Shown here piece after piece: positions 11,211 through 30,091 of a stretch of 64,000 bases of DNA. How positions within the stretch are numbered: the first letter of the stretch is position 1; each line of letters begins with the position of its first letter. The stretch lies in contig NW_026570428.1 of the NCBI RefSeq assembly GCF_019649055.1, positions 62,001 to 126,000 on the forward strand, given 5' to 3'. The notes under the pieces were generated by a model. It worked only from the letters and a program-made list of their open reading frames with translations. It ran no database searches and was not told where the DNA came from. Both the position numbers and the translations under genes were made by a program. The stretch is from Paramacrobiotus metropolitanus (lineage: Eukaryota; Tardigrada; Eutardigrada; Parachela; Macrobiotidae).

Positions 11211-11774
11211 TTATTTCTTTTTGCCGGAATTATAACAAATGACTCCAGTAAAGAAACACGTACCACCCGTGTTTGTGCTTGTACTACTTGTTGAGCTTGA
11301 AGATGACGATGATGAGCCGCTATTATAATTATTGTACTGACCATTGTTATTGTTATTACTGAAAAAGCACAATCCATTCGTTGTGCAGATAGCGTAATTG
11401 TTATTGTTGGGATAATACGAATAATTTCCACCGCTCGGATTGTTAAAGTTGACGTTGTTGGGAAAACAGGCTCCACTATTGCACGTCAAGGGCACGGCAG
11501 AATAGCCATTCTGGCCGTAGTTGTAGCTGCCGCTGTTGTAGCACACACCGCCCCAGCACACACTGTTACCCCCGCCGCCGTATCCACCGTAACCGCCGTA
11601 ACCACCGAAACCACCACCGAAACCGCCGCCGTAACCACTGATACCGCTTAACGTAATACTATTCCCCAAGCCGATGTAACTCACGGGTTCCGGTGTGGGC
11701 GCGGCTGGCGCCGGTGCAGCGGTCACCACTACCGGCGCTTGTGGGACAAAAGGGGCTGCGGCGAATCCAACCGT
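11211..11774 (-). CDS. Gly/Asn/Ser-rich protein with repeated Cys pairs (3' exon; 5' exon not found)
   Basis: The exon starts after a TTTGTAG acceptor (AG at 11776-11775) and runs 187 codons to TAA at 11213-11211. Domains in order: a Pro/Ala-rich stretch (A-P-A-P-A-A-P-T-P-E-P), a Gly/Tyr/Phe-rich block (GGFGGYGGYGG), then four short modules each centred on a Cys pair (C-W-G-G-V-C, C-N-S-G-A-C, C-T-T-N-G-L-C, C-F-F-T-G-V-I-C), separated by Asn/Tyr-rich and poly-Ser segments. The protein ends in G-K-K-K. No Met precedes the block within the exon, so a short first exon, probably a signal peptide, is missing from the model. AATAAA on the minus strand (11215-11210) overlaps the stop codon. No family is recognised; composition suggests an extracellular structural, adhesive or cuticular protein (inference). 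Confidence 0.65.
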   Translation of the reverse strand, partial: TVGFAAAPFVPQAPVVVTAAPAPAAPTPEPVSYIGLGNSITLSGISGYGGGFGGGFGGYGGYGGYGGGGNSVCWGGVCYNSGSYNYGQNGYSAVPLTCNSGACFPNNVNFNNPSGGNYSYYPNNNNYAICTTNGLCFFSNNNNNGQYNNYNSGSSSSSSSSTSSTSTNTGGTCFFTGVICYNSGKKK

Positions 11775-11784
11775 CTACAAATTA

Positions 11785-14700
11785 ATTGTTTTGTTCGTAC
11801 TTATAATGTAGAGGCCGTGCAAATTAGATCAAAGGTTATTTGAATCAATATCTTTATGCCTTCGAGCAGTGGGTGCAGGTTGAACGCCAACAACTGCCTA
11901 GTGCGTTGGAAGATATAATTGCAACAAAACCTTGCAACTCTTAAAAATGTGCTCCAGCAGTCCAGAAAAACTGGAAAACGTTTTCACGGGTCGATCGGAG
12001 GATAAACGCTCTGATATCGAGCAGGTCTCCGCGCAAAACAAAAGATCGCTCGGCCAGAACTGGCGCATATTTTGTAAAGACACACTGGTACTTTGGTAAG
12101 GGGCTTACTTAGGCACATTTTTGGACGGAAATGTGATTTAAGACGAAAATTTGAATAATCCTGATTGTGAACAGTAGGTATCCTTATACGAGTAGTGTAC
12201 GATAATATGGTCTTGTGGTGCAACTGATTGACACCATCGACTGACTTACTGCTGCTCCTTGAGAATACCGGCACAATCTGGTCAGGATCAAAAGTATTAA
12301 AGGCATTACGGTCGCAAAATGAAATCTTGCCAAACAATAGCTATCCATATCCTATGATATTAAAAGCGCCTTCTAATTGTCAATTAAGGTCAGTAAGTTA
12401 CTCCGGGTATTTCAAGAACGCAAAACACTAAAGCGTAAACTTTCACAATTTCAGCTCTTCTCTAGTTCTCAATCGTACGTTGCTGGAAATTATTCAAGAT
12501 GCGCTTTATATATATTGTGGCAGTGCAATGTTGGCCATTACAGCTGTGTTCCCGAATGAGTGTTTCCCCTTTCTATTCGCATTTGCGAAAAGTACCTTTA
12601 GAGAAAGTAGAGACCTTCAGGTGTATTCTTTGTCAATGTTTACAGAACCTTTGCGTCGATCAATGTCACCATAGCGGAGAGATACCGACATAAAGCATCG
12701 ACTGCCAAACACAATAGCACAGCTCTTTGTTGTCTATTCAAGGTCCGTACAGCGTCTTTGGCGTTGGACTAACTTTCTCGTTGCGTTCTATTTGTGGGAT
12801 CTCAACCCTAAACTGATTTTGTTGGCCTGAAAAGACAGGATATGTTTGGGGTCTTTGGACCCTGTTTTATTTTCTTTTGTATTTCAGTGTCAGAATTACG
12901 AGAATTAAAGCCAAGAGTAAAAGCAGATAAAGCGGCGGATGTAAACTGTATCTGTACGATACAGGGTAGTAGTACAGATGTATTGTACTTAAATGTACTT
13001 CTATTATGCAGTGTAATATAGATATTACTATAGAACTTTGCGAATGTATCAAAGTACTCGCAACAATGGAACTGCTGTACACCATCATTGATCAACACTG
13101 CAAGTTATCAAAGATTTTGTCCAGCGTGGCAGATGGTAATTTTTATGTCACATATTAATACTGCCTGCTTACTATTTTTCTAAGTGCATACTAAGCTCTA
13201 TACGTGTTCCGCACAAAATCAGTTTATAGGACGTTCGAAAACAACCTGCCAGAAATTGTTGTAAGCGATGTAACTGTTGCTGAAGCATAATTAATTTTAC
13301 TAACATATATTTTGATAACTTTTGATAACTTTTTAGGGTGATTCCATTGTACTCTATATAATGTACTTTAATCTATGTGCAATTACTTTGATATGTACCT
13401 AGTTGACCTCGTATTATAGTTTATGTTACATTTACCGATACGCATTCATCTGATTAAGGGCTAATAACAGGAAGTCCGTTTCGTATCAGCAAATTAAAAT
13501 GCAGCCACTTTTTCGCAAGTTATTTGATCATTTCCGTACTCGGATTTCCGCTCCGATTGGTAAATTGCCTTAATCCAACTGTATTTAGTGATGACCTTTA
13601 ATCCAAGCCGCCGATCTGCGAGGCTTGCCTCGCGCTATACCCAATAGGTCGATGCGAACCCCAGTCTCGTGATGACTCGATGAATAATTTGCCAACACGG
13701 ATATCGATACCCAAATGGCAGCCAGGGATAATAAGAGTGATTGTGTGCTAAATGTACACGATATTCCCCAGTGATCCCAGCTCGGGGAATGGTACGTATA
13801 ACAATTCGCTAGATACACGGTAAGGTTAACTGTTGTGGTCGTCCTATGGAATGCGTAATCTACTGCACCGTCAACAGAACTGTTTGTTTACGCTATCATC
13901 TACCACACCTTTGTGGGACAGATACATTATATTTGGAGCAATATCACTTGTAAGCTGATCCGATGGCGTACACATGATAGATCACTGTTACCGGAAAATC
14001 CGCCCCACCAATCCGGATGGCCACTGACGTCACGGTGACGTCCCGGGCGGATGATGCATATGAGATGAGCAGGATAATTTGAGAATGTTTGGTAGGTATG
14101 TGTGCGCCAAGTTATATTGATGTCCTCTACCGGAATCGATGGAGACGGGAATATTCCGAGAGGAACGAGGAACGGAAGCCGGAAATATTCACTACGTATA
14201 TACGCAGACTGGTGGCAGTTTGGGTCGATATCGTACGATATTTGCAGAGAGGAGCCCTATTGTGCTTATGTGTGTAGAAAACGGTGTTGCACAATATTGT
14301 TAGGGAGAAAAAGAGAGCAAGAAAGAGGGAGATGTGGCCCAGAAATGCATTAGGGTCTTACGTACTCGATTCAGTTTAGCAGCAGCGGTAGTGCAGTTGG
14401 ATCGCGTCGGCTAAAGCGCAGCGTGGGAATATGTTGGCAACTTAGCAGAAGAGGAATATGGGACGGATAGCGAATTCACTGTAAAATGAGATATATGGTT
14501 CAGGACACTGACCAGCCTGGTGAATCGGATGGGTGCGCTGCAGGAGACGGAAAAGTAATTATAGATTGGCACTAGCATACTGCAATCGATAGACTGTGTG
14601 TTAAGAACAAGTTTACATACAGAACGAAGCAAAATTACCGCAGCAGAAAACAATTCATACTTTTTTGCTGTGTCAAAACGGAATAAATGCAGTAGCATAT

Positions 14701-14920
14701 CTATGCGATTATAAAAAAATAATTTCAAGTGTTCAGAAATATTCGCAGTGAAAACTCAGTCTAGGTTTACATATAAAGTGGCAAAGCATTACGCCCTGTA
14801 AACATTACGGATGTTCAGGTTTTAATCCGACATAATTATGTTAACGCTTGTTCTCCTCGGTTGTCTGTTTTGGAAATTATGGGATCGTTTGTAATCGCAG
14901 TCAATGGCGATTTGCTTTGA
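11785..14920. other. Gene-poor intergenic region with one possible membrane-protein exon
   Basis: Only short ORFs occur. The most credible is on the minus strand at 12867 to about 12956: after an acceptor-like CGTACAG it reads L-Y-L-L-L-L-L-A-L-I-L-V-I-L, then a basic end (K-Y-K-R-K) and a stop, as expected for a last exon with a C-terminal transmembrane helix. No upstream exon could be linked. The minus-strand ORF at 13585-13818 has a hydrophobic helix followed by a basic tail and is equally unproven. Confidence 0.35.
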
Positions 14921-14938
14921 TCTAAATAATTCTAGCAG

Positions 14939-15034
14939 TGCTTTGTAATACAGAGCCGTTATAAATTACAGAGCTTTGTAATACAGAGCTTTGTAATACA
15001 GAGCCGTTATATGCTTTGTAATACAGAGCCGTTA
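14939..15034. repeat. Short tandem repeat (GCTTTGTAATACAGAGCCGTTATA-type unit)
   Basis: About four to five full or truncated copies of a unit containing TTTGTAATACAGAG occur in direct succession, followed by a palindromic GTACGGTACGCCGTACGGTAC tract near 15038-15060. Confidence 0.75.
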
Positions 15035-15060
15035 GAGTGTACGGTACGCCGTACGGTACG

Positions 15061-18000
15061 TTCGTGCAATACAATTTTATAATTATATTATTGTTGTGTG
15101 CCGTTGTTGTGGCTGTATGCATATAGCCATATACATACATCAAATAATAACGTAAAATTCTGACTATTGTACAAAGACGCTGTTTTTGACGTAAGATCTA
15201 CCAATCATATAAATTGATATAATTACGTGCATAACGTATTAATTTTGAATGAACTGCTCGGTAGGCGATGAACGTTAACAAGGGATATGTGCCAAATAAT
15301 TAAGTATAAATGCGGACCATGCAGGTGGAGAATATTAATACTGTTCGCTCTAATTCACCACATTAGAGCGGTATTTGACTTAATTATAAAATATTTCTGA
15401 TTTTACATCATTACTCGTACTGGGTTTTATTGTTAGTACCAGGCCACATAATAGCAGTTTTACAAAGCAGTCGCAGACACTTTTTCGGCTTCATGTAAAG
15501 TACGAGAACGCGCCATGCAGTTTTTATGAGCGACTGAGTAATTTTCTTGTGCGTGCTTCGGGAAGCTGATTTCTTATTTTCTATCTGTGTGTTATTAATT
15601 TTGCACTTGCTTCTTATCCTAATAATGATTTTCTACATTCCACAACCATTGGAATTGCGTTTTATATAGAACGATTTCTCAGCTTGAACTTATTTGGAGC
15701 GGCCCATCTTTTGATGTAGCCAGTGTCCATTAGAAAGTGCCTGGTCGCCGTTAGCGTCATTATTACTAAAAATTACTAATTAATACTTATTTGCATTACA
15801 TCCACGGATGTCGTAAGTAGTATAACCCGAATGTTAAAAGGTAAAGCCTGAGCGGCATAAAAAATGTCAAATTTTCAAATGTGGATGCCTTATTAATCGC
15901 GTATTCGAAGCATCTATAGATGCTTGTGTATGTACGAGTACTCTGCATGTGGCCCGACTCTGTGCGTTGCATAAAACACTTGGAGCGGGCTCGCGCTCGG
16001 AAGTCAAGCAAGCGTATGACCCAGTGGATGCAACACAGAAACATTCTAGAAAAAAAGCTATTTGCTGGTAAAACTCCATTGCATAGCAATACAACAATGA
16101 AAAGAATAAAAAATACGAAAACATTTCGAAAACCTACTTCCGGTCGGGGACAATACATTCGACTTGATGATGCACCTGGTTTCTAGCCACCACATATTAC
16201 CGGCATGAAAACCACAGAGTACCGCTAAAGCAGGGTGTTTGACAATAGCGGTGCTTTCTCCGCTGTTTGTAAAAAACTGAACATTACTTAAATTACTCTG
16301 GCAGCCAGCCGCTGTGACGCGCGCACAGCTTCGGCACACCGCGCCATGGCAGTCGCCGGCGCTGCCGAGAGGAAATCGATGCTGCCCGGATTAAAGAGCT
16401 ACATACATCGACAAGCGGCACACTGGGGTCTACAACAATCTACCGTATCTGTACCCACAGCCCATTGCTTTCCTCCTTCTGTGCCAGCCGCGCGCGCATG
16501 TGCTCCTCGCCGTCATTAACGCACAGGGTATCGACTCGATCGCGCGCCCCGAACGGTTGGCTAACGCACATCCCTTCTTCCTTAACCTGCACACATATTC
16601 ACACACAGTACATTAACTACACTCTCCGTAACTCTGCGATCCCATCTAACCTTCCGTGTCCCTTTTGATCGGAATCTCTGTTATACAGCCGACAGATAAT
16701 AAAGGCCTTGCCTTAACCTTTTACACAGATATCCGTCCTGGAGGAAATACGAGAACGCACGACGACAACCCCCTTTTACAGTGTGTCTTCTGATTATGTC
16801 ATACGACGTCAACGCTGCGGCTTCGCGGGGAACGGTGTGAACGGTGGCTGTATTGTCTAATTGGCGTTTAATGATTACACTGGCCATTGCGGCAGCGTTT
16901 AATTCGCCGCGCGATGGTACTGTATAATGCATATGTATGTGAAATTATGAATGTATGCCCCGGTGCGTGTGTCGTGTAGATACATGAAACATTTTGTGCT
17001 GTGATCGGCGGTTTCGGAATTTATATTTTATACAACTGTGTACTCCTTCGGCGTATTCGCACATTCTAAACGGCTGGCACGTTGCAACTACATGACAGGT
17101 CCATCTTAGCTGGTGAGTTGTAGTGACGTAAATAGTCGACAAGTTGAGAGAGAGAAACGTCGCTGTTGGCTATAAGATGCTTGTTTTATTATGCAGAGTT
17201 GTGCACATTTTTGCGGGTCTGTGGCCGTTTTTTTGCACGCTTCTGCTGTGACTTTAAAACAAGCTCAAGTTTATTTTCTGTACATTTCCGCCAACCTTGT
17301 TCTGTGTGTGCGAATTTATTTTCGCAATTTTCACTTCCGTCAGTGCTTAATTAAAAATGTAATAATACTCGTAATTATATAAGCTGAACTGGTGACGTCC
17401 GTGTCGAACGAACAACCGGCGTTATTGTGCGGAATTATAAATATATAAATATAAATTTGCGAAATTGATAATCTCCCTTTGATTATGCTTTTTATCGCCG
17501 GTCAATAAGAACTGATTACATGGAAGGACTTCGGATCATTTGCTACTGCACAATCCGTTGAGCAGCAAGCTGCCGTGGAATAACCGCATTGATTATTATT
17601 AGAATTCTGCAGCATTTAACGAATACAGAGTACTGTGTTTACTTTGCAATGCGAAATTCGCATGGAAAACTGACAAATTGCCATAATTACCGAAAGCCGT
17701 AAACTGTATTGGATGTTAAACGTATTTATTGTGCGCATTATATCTCGATGGTGGAAGGTGTTTATTACCATCAGGTAATATAGTAAAACTGCGCGGCTGT
17801 TGTAGTCAACAATCAATCAACAGGTCCTCCAATCAACACAAGAAAAACTTGTGTTGATTGGAGGTGGATTGTGCCTTGCCAACAGAATAATACAGGGAAT
17901 AAGGAATTATCATGCGGTAGTATTTCATTGGGAATTACGCCATTATTTGCACTGCTACAGTTACATATTACAAAACCGACTCTCTTGCGGTTATGTGAGT

Positions 18001-19051
18001 TGTGATGTAATTGCCGCCTAACATTTGCCGCTACCTTGCGGATGACTGTCGGAAGCAACCGGGACTTTTTTCTCAAGAAACCAGATAGCACTTTGACCGA
18101 ACGGAAAAAGTTCAGTAGTTGATACAGGATATTTATTTCCGCTTTTTTTCTGGCTGAGAACTTTATTTTTTTCCCGATATTTCGCGAAACATTTACTACA
18201 AGCTCTCACAGCTAATTTTGAAAAAACTAGAAGTACTGTTATTTAAGTTAAACTGTAATTTCGGAAAAAACATAATTTGTGAGCACAAGCAGGATACGTC
18301 AAGCGCGAAGTACGGATCATATCATCAAGTGATCCACTTTTTATTCGTGTCGCAACGCGATCGCCCTTTAAATGTATGCAGACAGCTGTGCCATTTTACA
18401 AAATAGGCAGATTGTTTTTGTTATGCGCTCATTGAATCGGATCTCCATGGATTCTGGCGAGCGGGATTAATTACTTCAGCGCAAATAGATTTTTCCAGGC
18501 TTTGAGAACAACGGAAACATAAACGATTCTCGGGATTGACTTAAGCAAGCTGGCCGATGCGCACTAGTGCGCGCCGCTCTAATTGCCAACGTCGCGGAGA
18601 GGAAATTATTCAGATTCGGGAAATGTTATTTCAACCTTTTGTCTTGGCCATAAATTGACCTACATTACTGTGAATTGACAGCTGGAAACTAATGCGTTTC
18701 CGTCGTAGCGCACATGCTGCAGCCACATCCACTTTCTCGGGAACATACATATACAACCACCGCGGTTGAAAACATTGCGCATGTGTCGCATGAAGCGCGC
18801 GTACTTGTGTATAAGTTCCGCTTACGCTGCACTGACACAGTCACTCGCGTACGACTTTTATAGCCGCCTATTAAGCGAAATGTGCGCAGCAGCGATAAGA
18901 TAGGTAAACTACTGCGATATTCGGCGTAAGATAGCCGATAGCAGTTGGAATGGTTGATAGTCTGTTTAACCGGTGGAATTTTTTCCCATTCAGGATGATG
19001 GATATCTGATCCGCGATTGATTGCCGACACATAAGGATTAGGAAAAAAGCC
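15061..19051. other. Intergenic upstream of CMIP; no supported gene
   Basis: Only short unsupported ORFs. It carries a 17-bp perfect hairpin (17826-17864). The proximal part probably contains the promoter and 5' UTR of the CMIP gene; no clear TATA box is seen. Confidence 0.5.
17826..17864. repeat. Perfect 17-bp inverted repeat with AAAAA loop
   Basis: CCTCCAATCAACACAAG at 17826-17842 and its exact complement at 17848-17864 flank five A residues. It could be a transposon-derived palindrome, a replication-slippage product or a hairpin RNA. Confidence 0.9.
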
Positions 19052-27227
<8,176 letters not shown>

Positions 27228-27526
27228 CCGTGGTGTGGACGCACCATGACACGCCTTGTGTTGAACTGTTTGACCTCTCTGTGTTTTTCTAACTATTGTG
27301 GACGCTAGTCAGGACGGTTGTATTGTGTCTTTTCTACACTGCTGCACAGGATATTTTCTGTTCCTTTCGGTATATCTTTCTTTGTATACCATGTAGTTTT
27401 CCCAGCTTGTGGTGTTCCTCTCTAGTTACAAGGAGATGTATGTTTCCGTGATTTTGGCAAGCGTGTGCTTGCGGTTTCTGGTAGTGTACAAATTGTGGCT
27501 TCGACTGGATCGAACCGGGACTGCAA

Positions 27527-27537
27527 AATAAAATAAA
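27527..27537 (+). terminator. Overlapping poly(A) signals of CMIP
   Basis: AATAAAATAAA contains two overlapping AATAAA hexamers 300 bp past the CMIP stop codon. Confidence 0.6.
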
Positions 27538-27539
27538 AT

Positions 27540-28233
27540 TGTGTTTGAAAATATTTATTTATTATTACGTTTTATCAGAGAAAAAATCGTCTACTGAGTA
27601 ACAGGTACGTACTCGTAAATCAGTGCGCTTTTCAACTTCGTGATACCGGTGATGCGAGCTACACAACTGAGAACTCGCTGTTACTCAAAACTGTCAATTG
27701 CAAATGTCATTCTTGCACGTGCCTCATTGATACATACAAAGAAAATGATAAGATAACAGAAGTAAAATTATTATCAGTAAGAATTTCACAAATATGTAGA
27801 ACTCTCGCGTAATTATCATAACTTACTTATCGGCGTGCTATCGTGATTTGAGGCCATGACCTGTATGATTTTTGGGCATGACTTCACTCGCTCTGGCTCA
27901 AGTTGTTTATTGGTCACATAAAGAAACGCAAGCTTCCAGAAGTTCCTTTCTAGATTTTTCTAGTAAATCATGGCACATACTTATAATGCGACAGCCAACG
28001 GAAACTATACACAGTCTGTATAATATTTTAAGGCCGCTCTCCCAGTAGCAAGATTTGTATGCACTTTAGTTCTCCTTCTACGATTTTGTTTCGACGAAAT
28101 ATACTTTCTCTAGCTGAATTCCACAAGCCGTTAAACTTTCTGTATATATTAAGTATTTCTTGTAATACACGATGCCTGCATCTCCCCTAATGCAACTGGT
28201 ATCCCTGACAAAAGTTACGCAGCATTTTTGCAG
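27540..28233. other. Gap between CMIP and the nucleotidyltransferase; may hold its first exon(s)
   Basis: The downstream gene has no start codon in its first recognised exon, so one or more 5' exons should lie here. A 57-codon ORF starting at an ATG near 27880 is a possibility, but its sequence does not resemble the family and no donor could be chosen with confidence. Confidence 0.3.
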
Positions 28234-28621
28234 GTGCTGCACGACGAAATTCATGCATTCTACAAAAACATCCATGCCAATGGAACTGAGCGTGTACGTC
28301 GCGAAGATGCGATTGCGCGCATTACCAAATTTCTGCAAACCAAGAGCAGTCGTGGCCGTCGAACGATTCAGCCGTATGGGAGTTTTCTAATGGGGACGTT
28401 TCTACCTTCCAGCGACATTGATGTTGCCGTCACTGTGCGCTCCCTTCGCCCCAAAAGAGCGTCGCCTGACCGCTTTAATCAGGCCGCATGGCTAGCCAAT
28501 TTGAGACGTCGCCTCGTCAACACTCCCGACTGTGGTTTCACAGTTGTGGAATTCCGCAAAAGTGCTAAAGAGCCGCTGCTTATCATTCGCGACGTTGCTA
28601 CTCAAATCGAAATGGACATTA

Positions 28622-28701
28622 ATTGTGGGTGTCTACCATGAAAAAATGAGCATAATGTTGCCGGAACTGGAAGACTTCTGGGCGCAGGCCCATCAGCCCC
28701 C
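28622..28701 (-). repeat. Terminal repeat B2 of the retrotransposon
   Basis: 80 bp identical to 29000-29079. It forms the outer 3' end of the element, abutting the host CATTA at 28617-28621. Confidence 0.9.
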
Positions 28702-28793
28702 CTTTAATAAAACAACCATCAATATGAGCAATACAATTGAATGTAACAAACACAACCAAACAACTTAACAATGCAATGGGAATGGGCGGGAGG

Positions 28794-28999
28794 GAAAAAA
28801 TTCCCTTCCCAAAACTGCAGAAACTAATTTCAACATAGCACACAACTCTCCAGCAACAAGGAAACATCTCAGAATCTCCAACTCTGAGGAAACAAAGCCA
28901 CTAACAACCAATGAAAGCCAACAAATGGCCATAAACACGAAAATGGGAGGGATGTGCACCCACAATTAACTATGATTAAATACATTTAATCAATCATTA
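28794..28999 (-). repeat. Internal repeat A2 of the retrotransposon
   Basis: 206 bp identical to A1 at 33191-33396. Its boundary with B1 (28999/29000) reproduces the expected junction of a circular intermediate. Confidence 0.9.
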
Positions 29000-29009
29000 A
29001 TTGTGGGTG
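28957..29009. other. Putative recombination site: nested inverted repeats around the B1/A2 junction
   Basis: CACCCACAATTAA (28957-28969) is the exact complement of TTAATTGTGGGTG (28997-29009). Between them lies the palindrome GATTAAATACATTTAATC (28974-28991). CATTA (28995-28999), the sequence shared with both outer ends, is at the junction. The layout suits paired tyrosine-recombinase arms; the role is inferred. Confidence 0.6.
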
Positions 29010-29079
29010 TCTACCATGAAAAAATGAGCATAATGTTGCCGGAACTGGAAGACTTCTGGGCGCAGGCCCATCAGCCCCC
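29000..29079 (-). repeat. Internal repeat B1 of the retrotransposon
   Basis: 80 bp identical to B2 at 28622-28701, next to A2. Confidence 0.9.
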
Positions 29080-29155
29080 AACAACCCCCAACCAACCGGC
29101 AGGCAACCAACCAACCACAAAACGAAAAACACTACTGTCAACAAAAACAAGAAAT

Positions 29156-30091
29156 TCATAAAAGAACAGGATTAGCGTGAACGTCACGTATATAGCGCTG
29201 ATAACAATCCGATTTCCAGCGTCCAGCATCCTTGATCCGATAAGAGGGAACATTCCTCCTAGCCGCTGTGGTCGCGGCGCCGATTCGAAAACTATGCGTA
29301 TTAAACCGGCATGAATCCGGGTGATTCCTAAGGCAATAACGTAAAACGGACAGGAACATGGAACGTGAAATGATGCGATGTGCACAATCCACCAACAACC
29401 TGCCATACTGTGCACACTGAAGCTGCAAACATTTCCGCACAGCCCGTACAGGACAAACAGCTCCAGATGAAGCCACGCAATGAACCCAACGACCGCGGTT
29501 AGACTGATCAGTCTTTCATCGGGACAATCGAAGAGATACAAGGGATAAATCCTTGGCAACAGAAACATCAGAACGATTCAATGCCAACAACTCACCAATA
29601 CGAAGAAACCCACAAAACGTCAATACAAAAGCACACCAATAAACAATTTTATCAAACTCCGAAAAAGAGGATTTAACCAGCTGATATTTAATTAAGATCA
29701 GAATGTCTGGCGTAATAGGAAGACGGGAATCAGCCGGTCGCACATGTAAACGCGCATATCCTTTAAAAGCATAGGTGCAGGAAGGATGATCAACGGGATT
29801 AGGGAGATTATTAACACAATGTAAATCAGAAATGGCAGCCAAATACACACGTACTGTTGACAATGCACGATTTTTACTGAACTGATAAGCAATAAACGCC
29901 AACACGGTGGAAACAGAGGCAGGGCAAAACTCAACTTTCTTAGAACAACAGAATTTAACAAACTGATTAACTGCTGATGTATAGGCACGTCGGGTTGCTG
30001 GAGAAACGTGATTAAGGATAAGACGAGCCACTATAGAATTAACAGGTCGTCGTACATATCGGGAATGGGATCGGGTTCTACAGCCGCGCAT
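29156..30091 (-). CDS. Tyrosine recombinase of the retrotransposon, with one in-frame TGA
   Basis: The ORF starts at 30091, overlapping the RT ORF end by 14 nt in another frame, and reads to a TGA at 29518-29516. The same frame continues to TAA at 29158-29156. The first part has an N-terminal core-binding-like region (S-P-A-T-R-R-A-Y) and the first catalytic Arg (G-F-L-R-I-G-E-L). The part after the TGA begins with K-T-D-Q (probable catalytic Lys) and has H-S-F-R-I-G-A (His and second Arg) and Y-Q-R-Y-I-R-D (nucleophile Tyr). It would integrate circular DNA copies by strand exchange. Both halves keep a good sequence, so the TGA looks like one recent nonsense change, or a readthrough site. Only the catalytic Arg1 lies before it. 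Confidence 0.87.

Noticed and set aside
27480-27530. tRNA-like B box (GGTTCGATCC on the minus strand)
   Set aside because: No A box at the right distance and no cloverleaf pairing around it.
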